The notes under the pieces: model-generated | What the model was told of the DNA's origin: nothing | What the model saw: the letters and a program-made list of their open reading frames with translations, nothing else | Database searches by the model: none | Assembly: GCA_944326945.1 (NCBI GenBank) | Contig: CALVFY010000017.1 | Location: 1-55,705, forward strand | DNA length: 55,705 nt | Direction of reading: 5' to 3' | DNA from: an uncultured Rikenellaceae bacterium | Lineage (GTDB): Bacteria > Bacteroidota > Bacteroidia > Bacteroidales > Rikenellaceae | Shown here: one piece after another, positions 34,518 through 43,266 of the stretch | How positions within the stretch are numbered: the stretch's first letter is position 1 | How the letters are laid out: each line of letters begins with the position of its first letter | Program-made: the position numbers and the translations under genes

Positions 34518-34557
34518 GTCCTGGAAGACAGATAGGTTTTCCTGCGTGTTATATGAA

Positions 34558-34594
34558 GAAGCCGGTTTCATGAGGACCGGCTTCTGCTTTTTTT
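34558..34594 (+). terminator. Terminator of the OmpH-like gene
   Basis: Nine-base arms GAAGCCGGT and ACCGGCTTC (34558-34566, 34576-34584) followed by a run of seven Ts. Confidence 0.85.
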
Positions 34595-34611
34595 ATCGAA
34601 AAAAAATCGTT

Positions 34612-34618
34612 TACTTTG
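34612..34618 (+). promoter_or_regulatory. Possible -7 box of the ybbR-like/coaE/folP run
   Basis: TACTTTG (one base shorter than TAnnTTTG) 20 bp before the ATG at 34639 and right after the OmpH terminator. Weak but well placed. Confidence 0.35.
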
Positions 34619-34638
34619 TAGCTGTTCAACCGACTATT

Positions 34639-35043
34639 ATGCGTAAGTTGTGGCTTTTCATACGAAAGATGTTCAGACAGTATGTCTCGCCTGTCTTTCT
34701 GTTGCTGTTATTACTCTCCACAGTGTTGTGGTATATCACCAAATTGAGCTATACCTATACGGCCGAAATTCCGGTCAATGTGCGGATCGGAGAGAATCAT
34801 TTTCGGGTTCGGTGCGTGGCGGAGGGGACAGGTTCCCGTCTCTTTGCCCACCGTTTTTTTCTGCACAAAGATTTGGTTCTCGATGTGGACGATGTACAGT
34901 TGACCCCCTCTCTGCGAGATAAAAATGCCTATGTCATCAATCCTTTCTCGCTGCAGAATGCCATTTCGGTGCGTAATGGCGATATTCATATCATTTCGGT
35001 GGGGGAACTTCCGGAGATCATTTTATCCGACGAGGAACGATGA
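34639..35043 (+). CDS. Short YbbR/CdaR-like membrane-anchored protein
   Basis: A 134-residue protein with one N-terminal membrane segment (YVSPVFLLLLLLSTVLWYITKL) followed by a short beta-rich external part (YTAEIPVNVRIGENHFRVRCVAEGTGS). The sequence just after the membrane segment resembles the first YbbR repeat (the IPV-V strand). Full YbbR/CdaR proteins have several repeats; this one has at most one and a half. The position directly before coaE supports the assignment because the pair recurs in Bacteroidetes. ATG 34639 is used rather than an in-frame start at 34546 that lies inside the upstream terminator. The stop overlaps the coaE start (ATGA). Confidence 0.65.
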   Translation: MRKLWLFIRKMFRQYVSPVFLLLLLLSTVLWYITKLSYTYTAEIPVNVRIGENHFRVRCVAEGTGSRLFAHRFFLHKDLVLDVDDVQLTPSLRDKNAYVINPFSLQNAISVRNGDIHIISVGELPEIILSDEER

Positions 35044-35636
35044 TGCGGGTCGGTATAACGGGAGGAATCGGTAGCGGAAAGAGTACCGTATGTCGGTTGT
35101 TCGGGTTGTTGGGCATTCCGGTCTACGACTCGGATAGTCGGGCGCGAGCATTGATGAACAACGATGTGTCGTTGCGTCGGGAAATATCCGCTTTGTTGGG
35201 GGAGGATATCTATCAGCAAGGGAACCTCGATCGTAAACGTGTAGCGGCCCTTGTGTTTGCCGACGGATCTCTGTTGCAGGCGTTGAATCGGATTGTTCAT
35301 CCGGCTGTAGGACGTGATTTCCTGGCCTGGGCCGATCGTTATGCAGAGGGCGGGAATGTCGGGATTCCTCCCTATGTGATACTGGAAAGTGCAATATTGG
35401 TGGAGAGCGGTTTCGATCGGTATGTGGATCGGGTAGTGGCTGTTACGGCACCGGAGGAGGTTCGCGTAGCACGTACGGTAGCTCGTGATGGAGTTTCTTC
35501 GGAACAGGTGAGGGCTCGCATTGCCGTCCAATCCGGCGATAAGGAGCGTTTGACTCGTGCCGACGAGGTGATCCGTAATGATGAACGGAATTCGTTGGTG
35601 GAACAGGTGATGGCGTTACATGAACTATGGAAGTGA
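35040..35636 (+). CDS. coaE: Dephospho-CoA kinase
   Basis: Last step of coenzyme A synthesis: ATP-dependent 3'-phosphorylation of dephospho-CoA. The 198-residue P-loop protein has GGIGSGKSTVCRLF (Walker A, about 7-20), the typical YDSDSRARALM, the LD(R)KRVAALVF segment, and IVHPAVGRDF with the family's I-HP motif. Normal length. Starts inside the stop of the previous gene (ATGA) and overlaps folP by 10 bp. Confidence 0.95.
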   Translation: MMRVGITGGIGSGKSTVCRLFGLLGIPVYDSDSRARALMNNDVSLRREISALLGEDIYQQGNLDRKRVAALVFADGSLLQALNRIVHPAVGRDFLAWADRYAEGGNVGIPPYVILESAILVESGFDRYVDRVVAVTAPEEVRVARTVARDGVSSEQVRARIAVQSGDKERLTRADEVIRNDERNSLVEQVMALHELWK

Positions 35637-36493
35637 AAGAGAGAATAATTGAGATAGGTGGTCGGCGGGTCGATCTGACGACTCCGGTTGTGATGACTAT
35701 TGTGAACGTTACCCCAGATTCCTTTTTTGCGGGGAGCCGTCGTTTCGATACGGAGGCGATTGCCGAAGGGGTACGAAAAGCGGTGGCCGAAGGGGCATCG
35801 ATGATTGATGTGGGAGGATACTCTTCTCGTCCGGGTGCCGACGATGTCTCGCCTGAACAGGAGTATGAACGGGTTGCCCGGGGGGTGGAGATGGTTCGGG
35901 AAATCTCTCCGGAGATGGTGGTTTCGGTCGACACGTTTCGTTCCGAGGTGGCTCGTCGGATATTGGACGATTTCGGTCCTTGCATCATAAACGATATTTC
36001 GGCCGGAGAGCTCGATCCGCAGATGATTCCGCTGGTGGCTCAATATGACGTGCCGTATGTGGCCATGCATATGCGGGCGACGCCGGCAACGATGCAGGAT
36101 CACACGGAATATGCGGATGTGGTGACAGCCGTAGAGGATTTTTTCGAGGCGAAGATGGAGCAACTGACCCGGGCAGGGGTGAGGCAGACGATTCTCGATC
36201 CCGGCTTCGGTTTTGCCAAGACCACGGAACAGAATTACAGGCTGTTGCGAGAGTTGGGGCGGTTTTCCCGATTCGGAGTGCCCGTTTTGGCGGGTATTTC
36301 TCGCAAGTCGATGATATATAAAGTGCTGGATGTGACACCGGCCGAGGCATTGTATGGGACTACGGCACTTCATTGGGAGTGCCTGCGGGGCGGAGCATCC
36401 ATTCTCCGTGTCCACGATACTCGGGCGGCTCACGATGTGATTCGATTGTTCAATTATTATAATAAGTGCCATGGAGACGAAACCCATGATTGA
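35627..36493 (+). CDS. folP: Dihydropteroate synthase
   Basis: Joins p-aminobenzoate to hydroxymethyl-dihydropterin pyrophosphate in folate synthesis; the target of sulfonamides. The 288-residue TIM barrel shows [94 protein letters not shown] and [14 protein letters not shown]: all the standard substrate-binding loops. Overlaps coaE at its start and the ABC ATPase gene at its end. Confidence 0.96.
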   Translation: MEVKERIIEIGGRRVDLTTPVVMTIVNVTPDSFFAGSRRFDTEAIAEGVRKAVAEGASMIDVGGYSSRPGADDVSPEQEYERVARGVEMVREISPEMVVSVDTFRSEVARRILDDFGPCIINDISAGELDPQMIPLVAQYDVPYVAMHMRATPATMQDHTEYADVVTAVEDFFEAKMEQLTRAGVRQTILDPGFGFAKTTEQNYRLLRELGRFSRFGVPVLAGISRKSMIYKVLDVTPAEALYGTTALHWECLRGGASILRVHDTRAAHDVIRLFNYYNKCHGDETHD

Positions 36494-37139
36494 AGTACGG
36501 GATATTCATAAAAGTTACGGTTCGCTCGAAGTGCTTCGGGGGATCGACCTGGTCGTGCAACGGGGCGAAGTGGTCTCTGTGGTGGGGGCCAGTGGGGCGG
36601 GGAAGACTACTTTGTTGCAGATCGTGGGAACGTTGAACCGTCCAGATCGGGGTACGGTCACTATTGACGGCGAACAGACCGATACGCTTTCGGACAGTGC
36701 ACTCTCCTCGTTCCGTAATCGGAAGATCGGTTTCGTATTTCAGTTCCACCACTTGTTGCCGGAGTTTACGGCATTGGAAAATGTCTGTATTCCGGGGTAT
36801 ATCGGCGGACGCGACCGACGTCAGGTGGAGGAGCAGGCACGGGAACTTATCTCACTGTTGGGAATGAATCACCGCATGGGGCACAAACCTGCGGAGTTGT
36901 CGGGCGGTGAGCAGCAGCGTATTGCTATTGCCCGGGCTTTGATCAACCGGCCTGCCGTGCTGTTGGCCGACGAGCCTTCGGGAAATCTCGACTCGAAGAA
37001 TCGGGACGAGATTCACCGGCTGTTTTTCGATCTGCGTGACCGGTTCGGACAGACGGTGATGATCGTTACCCACGACGAACACCTGGCCGAGATGGCCGAT
37101 CGTCGGATCGTGATGAGCGACGGGCAGATCGTGGAGTGA
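36471..37139 (+). CDS. lolD: ABC transporter ATP-binding protein, LolD type
   Basis: ATPase of a lipoprotein-release or MacB-like ABC exporter at the inner membrane. In 222 residues: Walker [11 protein letters not shown]-loop region [18 protein letters not shown], signature [15 protein letters not shown], Walker [13 protein letters not shown] and H-loop [13 protein letters not shown]. The [10 protein letters not shown] wording fits LolD. No permease (LolC/E) is encoded next to it, as often in Bacteroidetes. ATG 36486 is an alternative start. With so many lipoproteins in this window a LolD role is reasonable, but a different exporter partner cannot be excluded. Confidence 0.88.
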   Translation: METKPMIEVRDIHKSYGSLEVLRGIDLVVQRGEVVSVVGASGAGKTTLLQIVGTLNRPDRGTVTIDGEQTDTLSDSALSSFRNRKIGFVFQFHHLLPEFTALENVCIPGYIGGRDRRQVEEQARELISLLGMNHRMGHKPAELSGGEQQRIAIARALINRPAVLLADEPSGNLDSKNRDEIHRLFFDLRDRFGQTVMIVTHDEHLAEMADRRIVMSDGQIVE

Positions 37140-37140
37140 G

Positions 37141-37938
37141 ATGAAGCTGGAGACGAATTTTTTTCCTGATCGGGAGGCTCTTGCGGAGTTGCTCGAACGA
37201 CTCTATGATCGGTATGATTCGCCCGATTTCATTGATGAGGATCCGATCGCTGTTCCGCATTGTTTCGCCCGGCGGGAAGATATCGAGATAGCGGGATTTC
37301 TCTCCTCGACCATTGCGTGGGGAAACCGGAAGATAATCGTACGAAACGGGCATCGTCTGATGGCGTTGATGGACAACGATCCTCATGATTTTGTGATGCA
37401 CGCTTCGTCGCAGGAGATGGAGTGTCTGCACCGGTTTGTCCACCGTACGTTCAATGGTGAGGATCTGACGGCTTATGTGATGTCGTTGCGCCGGATATGT
37501 CGGGAATATGGTGGTATAGGGGCTTTTTTCGAACAGGAATACACCCGTGAAAGAGACTTGCGTCCGGTACTTTCCTGTTTCCGAAGTCTCTTTTTTTGCG
37601 GGGACCATCCCTCCAGAACAGAAAAGCATCTCTCATCGATCGACAAAGGGGCTGCCTGCAAACGGCTCAACATGTATCTGCGATGGATGGTGCGTCGTGA
37701 TGACCGGGGGGTGGATTTCGGACTCTGGACCGAGATACCCGCTTCGGCTCTGTATCTTCCGCTCGACGTACACACAGCCTCGATGGGACGTGCTTTGGGA
37801 CTTCTGCACCGACGACAAAATGACTGGCGGGCCGTGGAGGAGATTACCGAAGCCCTCCGCGGATTCGATCCTGCAGATCCCGTCCGGTTCGATTTTGCTC
37901 TTTTCGGAGCAGGTATGGATGGGTTTCTCAAACATTGA
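37141..37938 (+). CDS. TIGR02757/DUF2400 family protein
   Basis: A 265-residue conserved cytoplasmic protein of unknown function, found across Bacteroidetes and other phyla. Recognisable family stretches: EDPIAVPHCFARREDIEIAGFL, IAWGNRKIIVRNG, SIDKGAACKRLNMYLRWMVR and FGLWTEIPASALYLPLDVHTA, each within the known conserved order. The late pattern K-G-x-x-C-K-R and P-L-D-x-H resembles helix-hairpin-helix DNA glycosylases (endonuclease III superfamily), so a DNA-related role is possible; this is inference. It begins one base after the LolD stop and overlaps into the trmN6 leader. Confidence 0.85.
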   Translation: MKLETNFFPDREALAELLERLYDRYDSPDFIDEDPIAVPHCFARREDIEIAGFLSSTIAWGNRKIIVRNGHRLMALMDNDPHDFVMHASSQEMECLHRFVHRTFNGEDLTAYVMSLRRICREYGGIGAFFEQEYTRERDLRPVLSCFRSLFFCGDHPSRTEKHLSSIDKGAACKRLNMYLRWMVRRDDRGVDFGLWTEIPASALYLPLDVHTASMGRALGLLHRRQNDWRAVEEITEALRGFDPADPVRFDFALFGAGMDGFLKH

Positions 37939-37952
37939 AGGGGGGAAAGTGT

Positions 37953-38696
37953 ATGTCGAACAGTTGGTTTCGTTTCAAGCGGTTTCGGATCGAACAGGGT
38001 GGTTCGGCCATGAAGGTGGGTACGGACGGGGTCTTGTTGGGTGCCTGGAGCCGGATTGTTCCGGAACAGAGTCGTTTGCTGGATATCGGTACGGGAACGG
38101 GATTGATAGCGTTGATGATGGCCCAACGCCGGGAGATTTGCGACGCTGAATCAGGGTTTCGGGTGGAGGCTCTCGAGATAGACGAGGCAAGTGCTGTGCA
38201 GGCTCGGGAGAATGTCGAAGCCAGTCCGTGGGCGGATGCCGTGAGAGTGATTCCGGAGTCGTTGCAACACTTTACAGCGCGATATGCAGGCCCGGGATAT
38301 GATCATATCGTTTCGAATCCGCCCTATTTTGTCGATTCATTACGGTGTCCCGATCCGGCCCGTTCCGCGGCTCGTCATGCAGATACGCTTCCTTTCCACG
38401 AATTGATAGACTGTGTAAGCCGGTTGCTTGCTCCGGAGGGGATTTTTTCGGTTATCCTACCTCCCGGAGGGATGGAGTGTCTGATGGCTTTGGCGTCGGA
38501 GAGAGGCTTGTCTCTTTGGCGTCGGACGGTAGTCGTTCCGGCTCCCGGATTACCTGTCAAACGGGTTCTTGCCGAATTCGGCAAGAAAATGGAGGGCTGC
38601 CCGGTAGAGAATGTATTGGCCATATCCACTCCGGATCGGAGCGACTTTTCGGAGGAATACAAGATGCTGACACGTGATTTTTATCTGAAATTTTGA
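37953..38696 (+). CDS. trmN6: tRNA1(Val) A37 N6-methyltransferase-like protein
   Basis: SAM-dependent methyltransferase related to YfiC/TrmN6, which methylates A37 of tRNA1(Val). Seen: FRFKRFRIEQGGSAMKVGTDGVLLGAW (family start, read in two parts), SAM motif I LLDIGTGTGLIALMMA, acidic EALEIDEASAVQA, and catalytic NPPYF in IVSNPPYFVDS. The ATG at 37953 is preferred; it is preceded by a purine-rich AGGGGGGAAAG, unusually Shine-Dalgarno-like for this genome. A TTG at 37935 would overlap the previous stop. 247 residues is the family length. Confidence 0.88.
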   Translation: MSNSWFRFKRFRIEQGGSAMKVGTDGVLLGAWSRIVPEQSRLLDIGTGTGLIALMMAQRREICDAESGFRVEALEIDEASAVQARENVEASPWADAVRVIPESLQHFTARYAGPGYDHIVSNPPYFVDSLRCPDPARSAARHADTLPFHELIDCVSRLLAPEGIFSVILPPGGMECLMALASERGLSLWRRTVVVPAPGLPVKRVLAEFGKKMEGCPVENVLAISTPDRSDFSEEYKMLTRDFYLKF

Positions 38697-38767
38697 TATC
38701 TGTTCGGGGTTTTGCCGGAAAAAATGTAAATTCGCCCATTATACGATAGTTCGTAAAACGATTGATT

Positions 38768-39781
38768 ATGAAAAGAACGGTAAAAATAGCGTTGCTGGGA
38801 GTACTCTCCTCGGCGACGGTGCTCTCGGTTGAGGCCCAAAGCGTACGTATTGCTCGTGTCGGATTGGTGGAGACTCCTTCGGGAGCGGTCTATTCCATGC
38901 CTTCGACCACATTGAAGGTGAATATCGTCGTCCAGAAAGAGACTATTCGGCGGGGTCCTTATGCTCGTTTCGCCCAAAAATACCTGGGGGTTATGGCTCC
39001 GTTGGCCGACAAGGATATTTATACCATTAAGGATGCCTCATTGGGCTATTCCGATTCGGATATCCGTGAAGCCGATGCTACGATTGTCGCTCCGTTGGCC
39101 GGTCCGACGAATCATTTCGGAGAACCGGTGCCGGGACGCGAATTCAATGAGGTTCGTTTCGACGATCGGGGACTCGAGCCAGTGATTACGGAACGGGTAG
39201 TTGTCTCTCATGTGGCGAGCGACACTTCGTTCGTGAAGATTGCTCCGGATCGTACGGAGACTGTCGAAAGAAGTACGGAAGAGATGGCAAAGGCGGCTGC
39301 CGATGCGATTTTTACTCTGCGTAAGCGCCGTTTTGAACTGGTGACCGGTGAGGCGGGAGAAAATGTATTCGGGGCCGGAATGAAGGCGGCTTTGGATGAG
39401 ATTGCACGACTCGAACAGGAGTATCTGTCGCTGTTCCTGGGTAAGCAATATGTGCAGCAGATGGTGCGTGAGTATACGATTCTTCCCGATTCGGGAAAGG
39501 TGAATTATATCGTATGTCGTTTTTCCGATACGGCCGGACTGATGGCCGGGAGCGATCTGAGCGGCCGTCCGCTGGTGTTGGAACTGCATCCCGAAGGGCG
39601 GGCAGATGCCAAGTCGTTGCCTCGCCGTTCTCCGCGAGACAATCGTCCCGGGATCAATTTTCGGGTGGCAGATTTCGTGAACTGCCGGTTGGTGGACGGA
39701 ACCTCTGAATTGGCTGCCCGTCGGGTACCGATCTATCAATGGGGTACGACGATCGACGTACCGACCGGAGCTGCCAAATAA
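38768..39781 (+). CDS. DUF4831 family exported protein
   Basis: A 337-residue protein with a signal peptide (VKIALLGVLSSATVLSVEAQ). No function is known for the family. Conserved-looking parts are YSMPSTTLKVNIVVQKE, GPYARFAQKYLGV, DIYTIKDASLGY, an ADAIFTLRKRRFELVTGE block, and a C-terminal VNYIVCRFSDTAG plus INFRVADF. The mixture suggests a beta-rich envelope protein. Start is ATG 38768; an upstream TTG two codons earlier is not needed. A gap of 71 bp after trmN6 holds TAAATTCG (38727-38734), a 7/8 match to the -7 box. Confidence 0.78.
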   Translation: MKRTVKIALLGVLSSATVLSVEAQSVRIARVGLVETPSGAVYSMPSTTLKVNIVVQKETIRRGPYARFAQKYLGVMAPLADKDIYTIKDASLGYSDSDIREADATIVAPLAGPTNHFGEPVPGREFNEVRFDDRGLEPVITERVVVSHVASDTSFVKIAPDRTETVERSTEEMAKAAADAIFTLRKRRFELVTGEAGENVFGAGMKAALDEIARLEQEYLSLFLGKQYVQQMVREYTILPDSGKVNYIVCRFSDTAGLMAGSDLSGRPLVLELHPEGRADAKSLPRRSPRDNRPGINFRVADFVNCRLVDGTSELAARRVPIYQWGTTIDVPTGAAK

Positions 39782-39791
39782 TCGGCCGGAG

Positions 39792-40517
39792 ATGGGAGAT
39801 TCCAAAGGGGAGCGGATGGCTGCCATGATGCGCTCTCTGCACCAGGAGATGAACGGTGCTGTCGTAGAGGCGATGACGTCACGGGGAATTGTCTATCCGT
39901 TGAGTTATGGCGTGGCGGTTCCTGCTATCCGGCAAGTTGCCGCACAATATGCTCCGGATCATGAATTGGCTCGTCTGCTTTATCGGCAACAGGTACGGGA
40001 ATTGCGTCTGGCGGGAGTTTATGTGGCCGATCCGGAGCAAGTGACGGCCGAGGAACTGGATTTCTGGGCCCGGGGTGTGATCAATTCCGAAGTGGCGGAG
40101 CATTTGGCTTACGGTCTGTTAGGACGTACAAGGTGGGTCGAGACATTGCTGTTGCATTGGCTCGACGGGGCCGAGTCGGTGATATTGGCAGTGGACGGGA
40201 AAGAACATGGAGGATTGGATACTCCTCGAGCGGAATATGTGCGTTATGCGGCACTGATGGCAGGAGCTCAGACCTTGAGTCGGGGGAATGCCTCGTGGGA
40301 TTATGCTCGTCTGGAGAGGCTTCTTCCCGGAGCGTGTGCCAAATCTCTTTCGGTGGAGGGACCTGCATGGGCTGCTTTTCTGGGGCGTATGATTCGTCGG
40401 GCACCGCAAGGAAAAGAGCGGGTACGTGTTTTCCTGGAGAATCCTTTGGTCCAACAAGCGGTACTTTATCCATTCCTCAAGGAAGAGGTGGAGTGGCAGT
40501 TCGAAGATTTCGATTAG
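39792..40517 (+). CDS. AlkD-like DNA alkylation repair HEAT-repeat protein
   Basis: The 241-residue all-helical protein resembles the DNA alkylation repair (AlkC/AlkD) HEAT-repeat family, seen in SYGVAVPAIRQVAAQYAPDH near the start, VYVADPEQVTAEELDFWAR, and regular helix pairs to the end. AlkD excises alkylated bases without base flipping. I cannot confirm the AlkD catalytic Trp/Asp residues here, so this may be a binding-only or divergent member. It starts 10 bp after the DUF4831 stop. Its stop overlaps that of the convergent epimerase-like gene by 3 bases, leaving no space for a terminator. Confidence 0.68.
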   Translation: MGDSKGERMAAMMRSLHQEMNGAVVEAMTSRGIVYPLSYGVAVPAIRQVAAQYAPDHELARLLYRQQVRELRLAGVYVADPEQVTAEELDFWARGVINSEVAEHLAYGLLGRTRWVETLLLHWLDGAESVILAVDGKEHGGLDTPRAEYVRYAALMAGAQTLSRGNASWDYARLERLLPGACAKSLSVEGPAWAAFLGRMIRRAPQGKERVRVFLENPLVQQAVLYPFLKEEVEWQFEDFD

Positions 40518-41503
40518 CTTATTTCGATCCACGATAGAAAGGGATGATGCCGGTCCTCTTTCTTCAGAAGCGATTCCATATACCGTATGGTGTGGATCAA
40601 ACCTTCGTCGAGGGATATGTTTGGTTCCCAGTCGAGCAGTTGGCGAGCTCGGGTGATGTCGGGTGTTTTGTGACGGGGATCGTCGTGCAGTGGCGCCAGG
40701 TGTACGATTTTCGAGCTGCTTGCGGTGAGGGTTACGATGCGGGAGGCCAATTCGTTGATGGTGGTTTCCCGGTTGCTGCCCAGATTGACGGGAAGCGAAT
40801 AGCCGGGCAGCGGATCGTTCATCAGCCGGATGAGTCCGTCGACCATATCCTCTACATAGCAGAAACAACGCGTCTGTTCGCCGTTTCCGTAGATCAACAG
40901 CTCTTTCCCGAGCAGGGCATCGGCGATGAAACGAAACAATACCCGACTGTCGCCGAATTGGACCCCGGGTCCATAAGTATTGAAGATACGGGCAATTCTG
41001 ACCGGTTGTTTTCTTTGGTCATGGCAGGCTTTACACAGGCTTTCCGATGCACGTTTACCCTCTTCGTTGGCGGCTCGGACACCGGTTGGGTCGACATTGC
41101 CCCAGAAGTCTTCTCCCTGGACCAACAGACGGGATGAACCATATACGTCGCCTGCCGAGGCCTGGAGCAGGGTGGCACCGGTGTTGTAGGCTGCTTCGAG
41201 CGCATGGAGGGTACCCAAAATATTCGTTTTCAGGGTCTCGATCGGGTGGCGTCGGAAAAAATAAGGGGTGGCAGGAGCTGCCAGATTGTATATTTGGTCG
41301 GCCTCGATGCGATAGGGGTTGGTCACATCGTGGAGGATGAATCGGAAATTCGGGTATTGTTCCAATTCCGAAAGGTTATGTTTGTCTCCATGCGGGAGCG
41401 AGTCGATACAGATCACCTCGTGGCCTTCCTGAAGAAGTCTGACACATAAATGCGATCCGATCAGGCCGGCACCTCCTGTTACTGCGATTCTCAACTTTTC
41501 CAT
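40514..41503 (-). CDS. UXS-like NAD-dependent epimerase/dehydratase paralogue lacking the catalytic Tyr
   Basis: A 329-residue extended short-chain dehydrogenase clearly homologous to the UDP-xylose synthase at 14389-15327 along its length ([77 protein letters not shown]). The NAD motif is intact. The active site is not: the STSEVYG block reads SAGDVYG (A117, G118, D119) and the YxxxK motif reads N146-E-E-G-K150, so the catalytic Tyr is Asn. It is probably a non-catalytic or re-purposed paralogue. The reading frame is intact, so it is not simply decaying. No sugar-pathway neighbour except the operon beyond its start. Confidence 0.85.
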   Translation of the reverse strand: MEKLRIAVTGGAGLIGSHLCVRLLQEGHEVICIDSLPHGDKHNLSELEQYPNFRFILHDVTNPYRIEADQIYNLAAPATPYFFRRHPIETLKTNILGTLHALEAAYNTGATLLQASAGDVYGSSRLLVQGEDFWGNVDPTGVRAANEEGKRASESLCKACHDQRKQPVRIARIFNTYGPGVQFGDSRVLFRFIADALLGKELLIYGNGEQTRCFCYVEDMVDGLIRLMNDPLPGYSLPVNLGSNRETTINELASRIVTLTASSSKIVHLAPLHDDPRHKTPDITRARQLLDWEPNISLDEGLIHTIRYMESLLKKEDRHHPFLSWIEIS

Positions 41504-41581
41504 GATCGATTTTTCTGTCGTGGGGAAAAGAAGAGTATCAAGAATTGTTCCAACGTTTCGTTTCCGCTATCCGTAGGAGAC

Positions 41582-41612
41582 AAAAACGGGCCGTTTTCAT
41601 AAAACGGCCCGT
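41582..41612 (-). terminator. Terminator of the symporter gene
   Basis: Perfect 12-bp arms (41586-41597 and 41601-41612) with a 3-base loop; on the minus strand followed by TTTTT. It lies 22 bp after the SSS symporter stop. Confidence 0.8.
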
Positions 41613-41633
41613 CTATACAGGGGAAACTCTTTT

Positions 41634-43211
41634 TTACCACCAGATGGCATAGATGTAGATCAGAATGGCGATGATCAGCAAAGAACCGATTTTGAATCCC
41701 GTAGTGGTGCGGAACAGCCCTTTGGGATAGGTTACTTTGGCTACGTCGACCGGTTTGCGTTCGATCAGAGCAAAGATCACGATCAACGCGAAGCAGATCA
41801 GGAATACATATCCCATACGATCCATGAATGGAACTTCGGGGAGAAGGAATTTGAATATCACCGAGAATACAAAAGTACCGATAGCTGCGGCCAATGCTCC
41901 GTTGGATGTGGCTTTTTTGTAGAAGAAGCCTGCCAGGAAGATAGCCAGGGCACCGGGACTGACGAATCCGGTAAATTCCTGAATGTATTGGAAAGCCTGA
42001 TCGAGTCCGACGAGCAGCGGTGCAATGCATCCCGCAATGATGAGGGCGATGACACTTGAAAGACGTCCTACGGTTACGAGATGGGTTTCCGAAGAGTTTT
42101 TCTTGATGTAAGGTTTGTAGATGTCAAGGGTGAAGATGGAGGAAATGGAGTTCATCATCGAGGCCAGAGAACTGACAATGGCCGCCACGAGTGCTGCGAA
42201 AGCGAGACCTTTGACTCCGGAGGGCACTATATTGAGCAGAGTAGGATATGCATTGTCCGATTTGCCGATGTCGGGAATCATACCTTCCTTCACCATGACG
42301 AAACAGATGATGCCGGGGATGACGATAATCAACGGTAACAAGAGTTTGAGAAATCCGGCGAATACGAGTCCTTTTTGGGCCTGGTCGATCGATTTGGAGG
42401 CCAAAGCGCGCTGGATGATATATTGGTTGCAGCCCCAATAATACAGGTTGGCTACCCAAAGGCCGCCGAGCAATACGCCAAGACCCGGAAGTTCTTTATA
42501 AGAGGGATGGCTCTTGTCGAGGATCATGTCGAATTTGTCGGGAGCCTTGGCCGCCAGTTCTTTGATGCCTCCAACAAAACCGGTGTCGCCACCGAGCAGA
42601 TCCAGAGCCACATAAGTCGTGACCAGTCCACCGCCGATCAGGAACACCACCTGGATTACATCGGTCCATGCAACGGCCTTCAATCCGCCGTACAGTGAAT
42701 AGATGATAGCGAAAACGGCCAGTCCTACAACGCCCCAGAGAAAATCGATACCCATTATGTTTTCGAGAGCCAACGCACCCAGATAGAGAATCGAGGTGAG
42801 GTTCACGAAGATGAATACCAGCAGCCAGAAGATGGCCATTACGGTCTTTACGCGTGTATCGAACCGTTGTTCGAGGAATTGAGGCATTGTGTAGATCCCG
42901 CGGTTGAGGTAGATAGGCAGGAAGAATACGGCTATGATGATCAGCGTAAGGGCAGCCATAAATTCATAGGAGGCGATACCCATACCGATGGCATAACCCG
43001 AACCGGACATACCGATAAATTGTTCGGCACTGATGTTCGATGCGATCAGCGAGGCTCCGACGGCCCACCAGGGCAAGGCTTTACTTGCCAGAAAATAGTC
43101 TTTGGAATCTTTTTTGACTCCTTTCTTCTCTCGGGATACCCATAGACCGATACCTACTACCAGAAGGCAGTAGACTATGAAAATAACGGTGTCGAGTAGT
43201 TCAAATTTCAT
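41634..43211 (-). CDS. Sodium/solute symporter (SSS family, SGLT-like)
   Basis: A 525-residue inner-membrane protein with about 14 hydrophobic segments, taking up a sugar or related solute with Na+. Family sequence seen: ASLIASNISAEQFIGMSGSGYAIG (helix 2, split here by reading), YLNRGIYTMPQFLEQRFD, GGLKAVAWTDVIQVVFL, WGCNQYIIQRALASKS and AALVAAIVSSLASMMNSISSIFTLD, all of the SGLT subgroup. The galM gene next to it suggests galactose or glucose as substrate. Last gene of the operon nucleotidyltransferase-galM-symporter, 55 bp after galM. Confidence 0.93.
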   Translation of the reverse strand: MKFELLDTVIFIVYCLLVVGIGLWVSREKKGVKKDSKDYFLASKALPWWAVGASLIASNISAEQFIGMSGSGYAIGMGIASYEFMAALTLIIIAVFFLPIYLNRGIYTMPQFLEQRFDTRVKTVMAIFWLLVFIFVNLTSILYLGALALENIMGIDFLWGVVGLAVFAIIYSLYGGLKAVAWTDVIQVVFLIGGGLVTTYVALDLLGGDTGFVGGIKELAAKAPDKFDMILDKSHPSYKELPGLGVLLGGLWVANLYYWGCNQYIIQRALASKSIDQAQKGLVFAGFLKLLLPLIIVIPGIICFVMVKEGMIPDIGKSDNAYPTLLNIVPSGVKGLAFAALVAAIVSSLASMMNSISSIFTLDIYKPYIKKNSSETHLVTVGRLSSVIALIIAGCIAPLLVGLDQAFQYIQEFTGFVSPGALAIFLAGFFYKKATSNGALAAAIGTFVFSVIFKFLLPEVPFMDRMGYVFLICFALIVIFALIERKPVDVAKVTYPKGLFRTTTGFKIGSLLIIAILIYIYAIWW

Positions 43212-43266
43212 AAATACAAAGTTTTAAATGTTTTTTTTAAGTAGTTTTCCTGAAAGTTTCGGGGGA

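Noticed and set aside
36471..37139. ABC ATPase considered as part of a drug or lantibiotic exporter
   Set aside because: No permease or peptide gene is adjacent; the sequence fits LolD and the gene is embedded in a housekeeping run.
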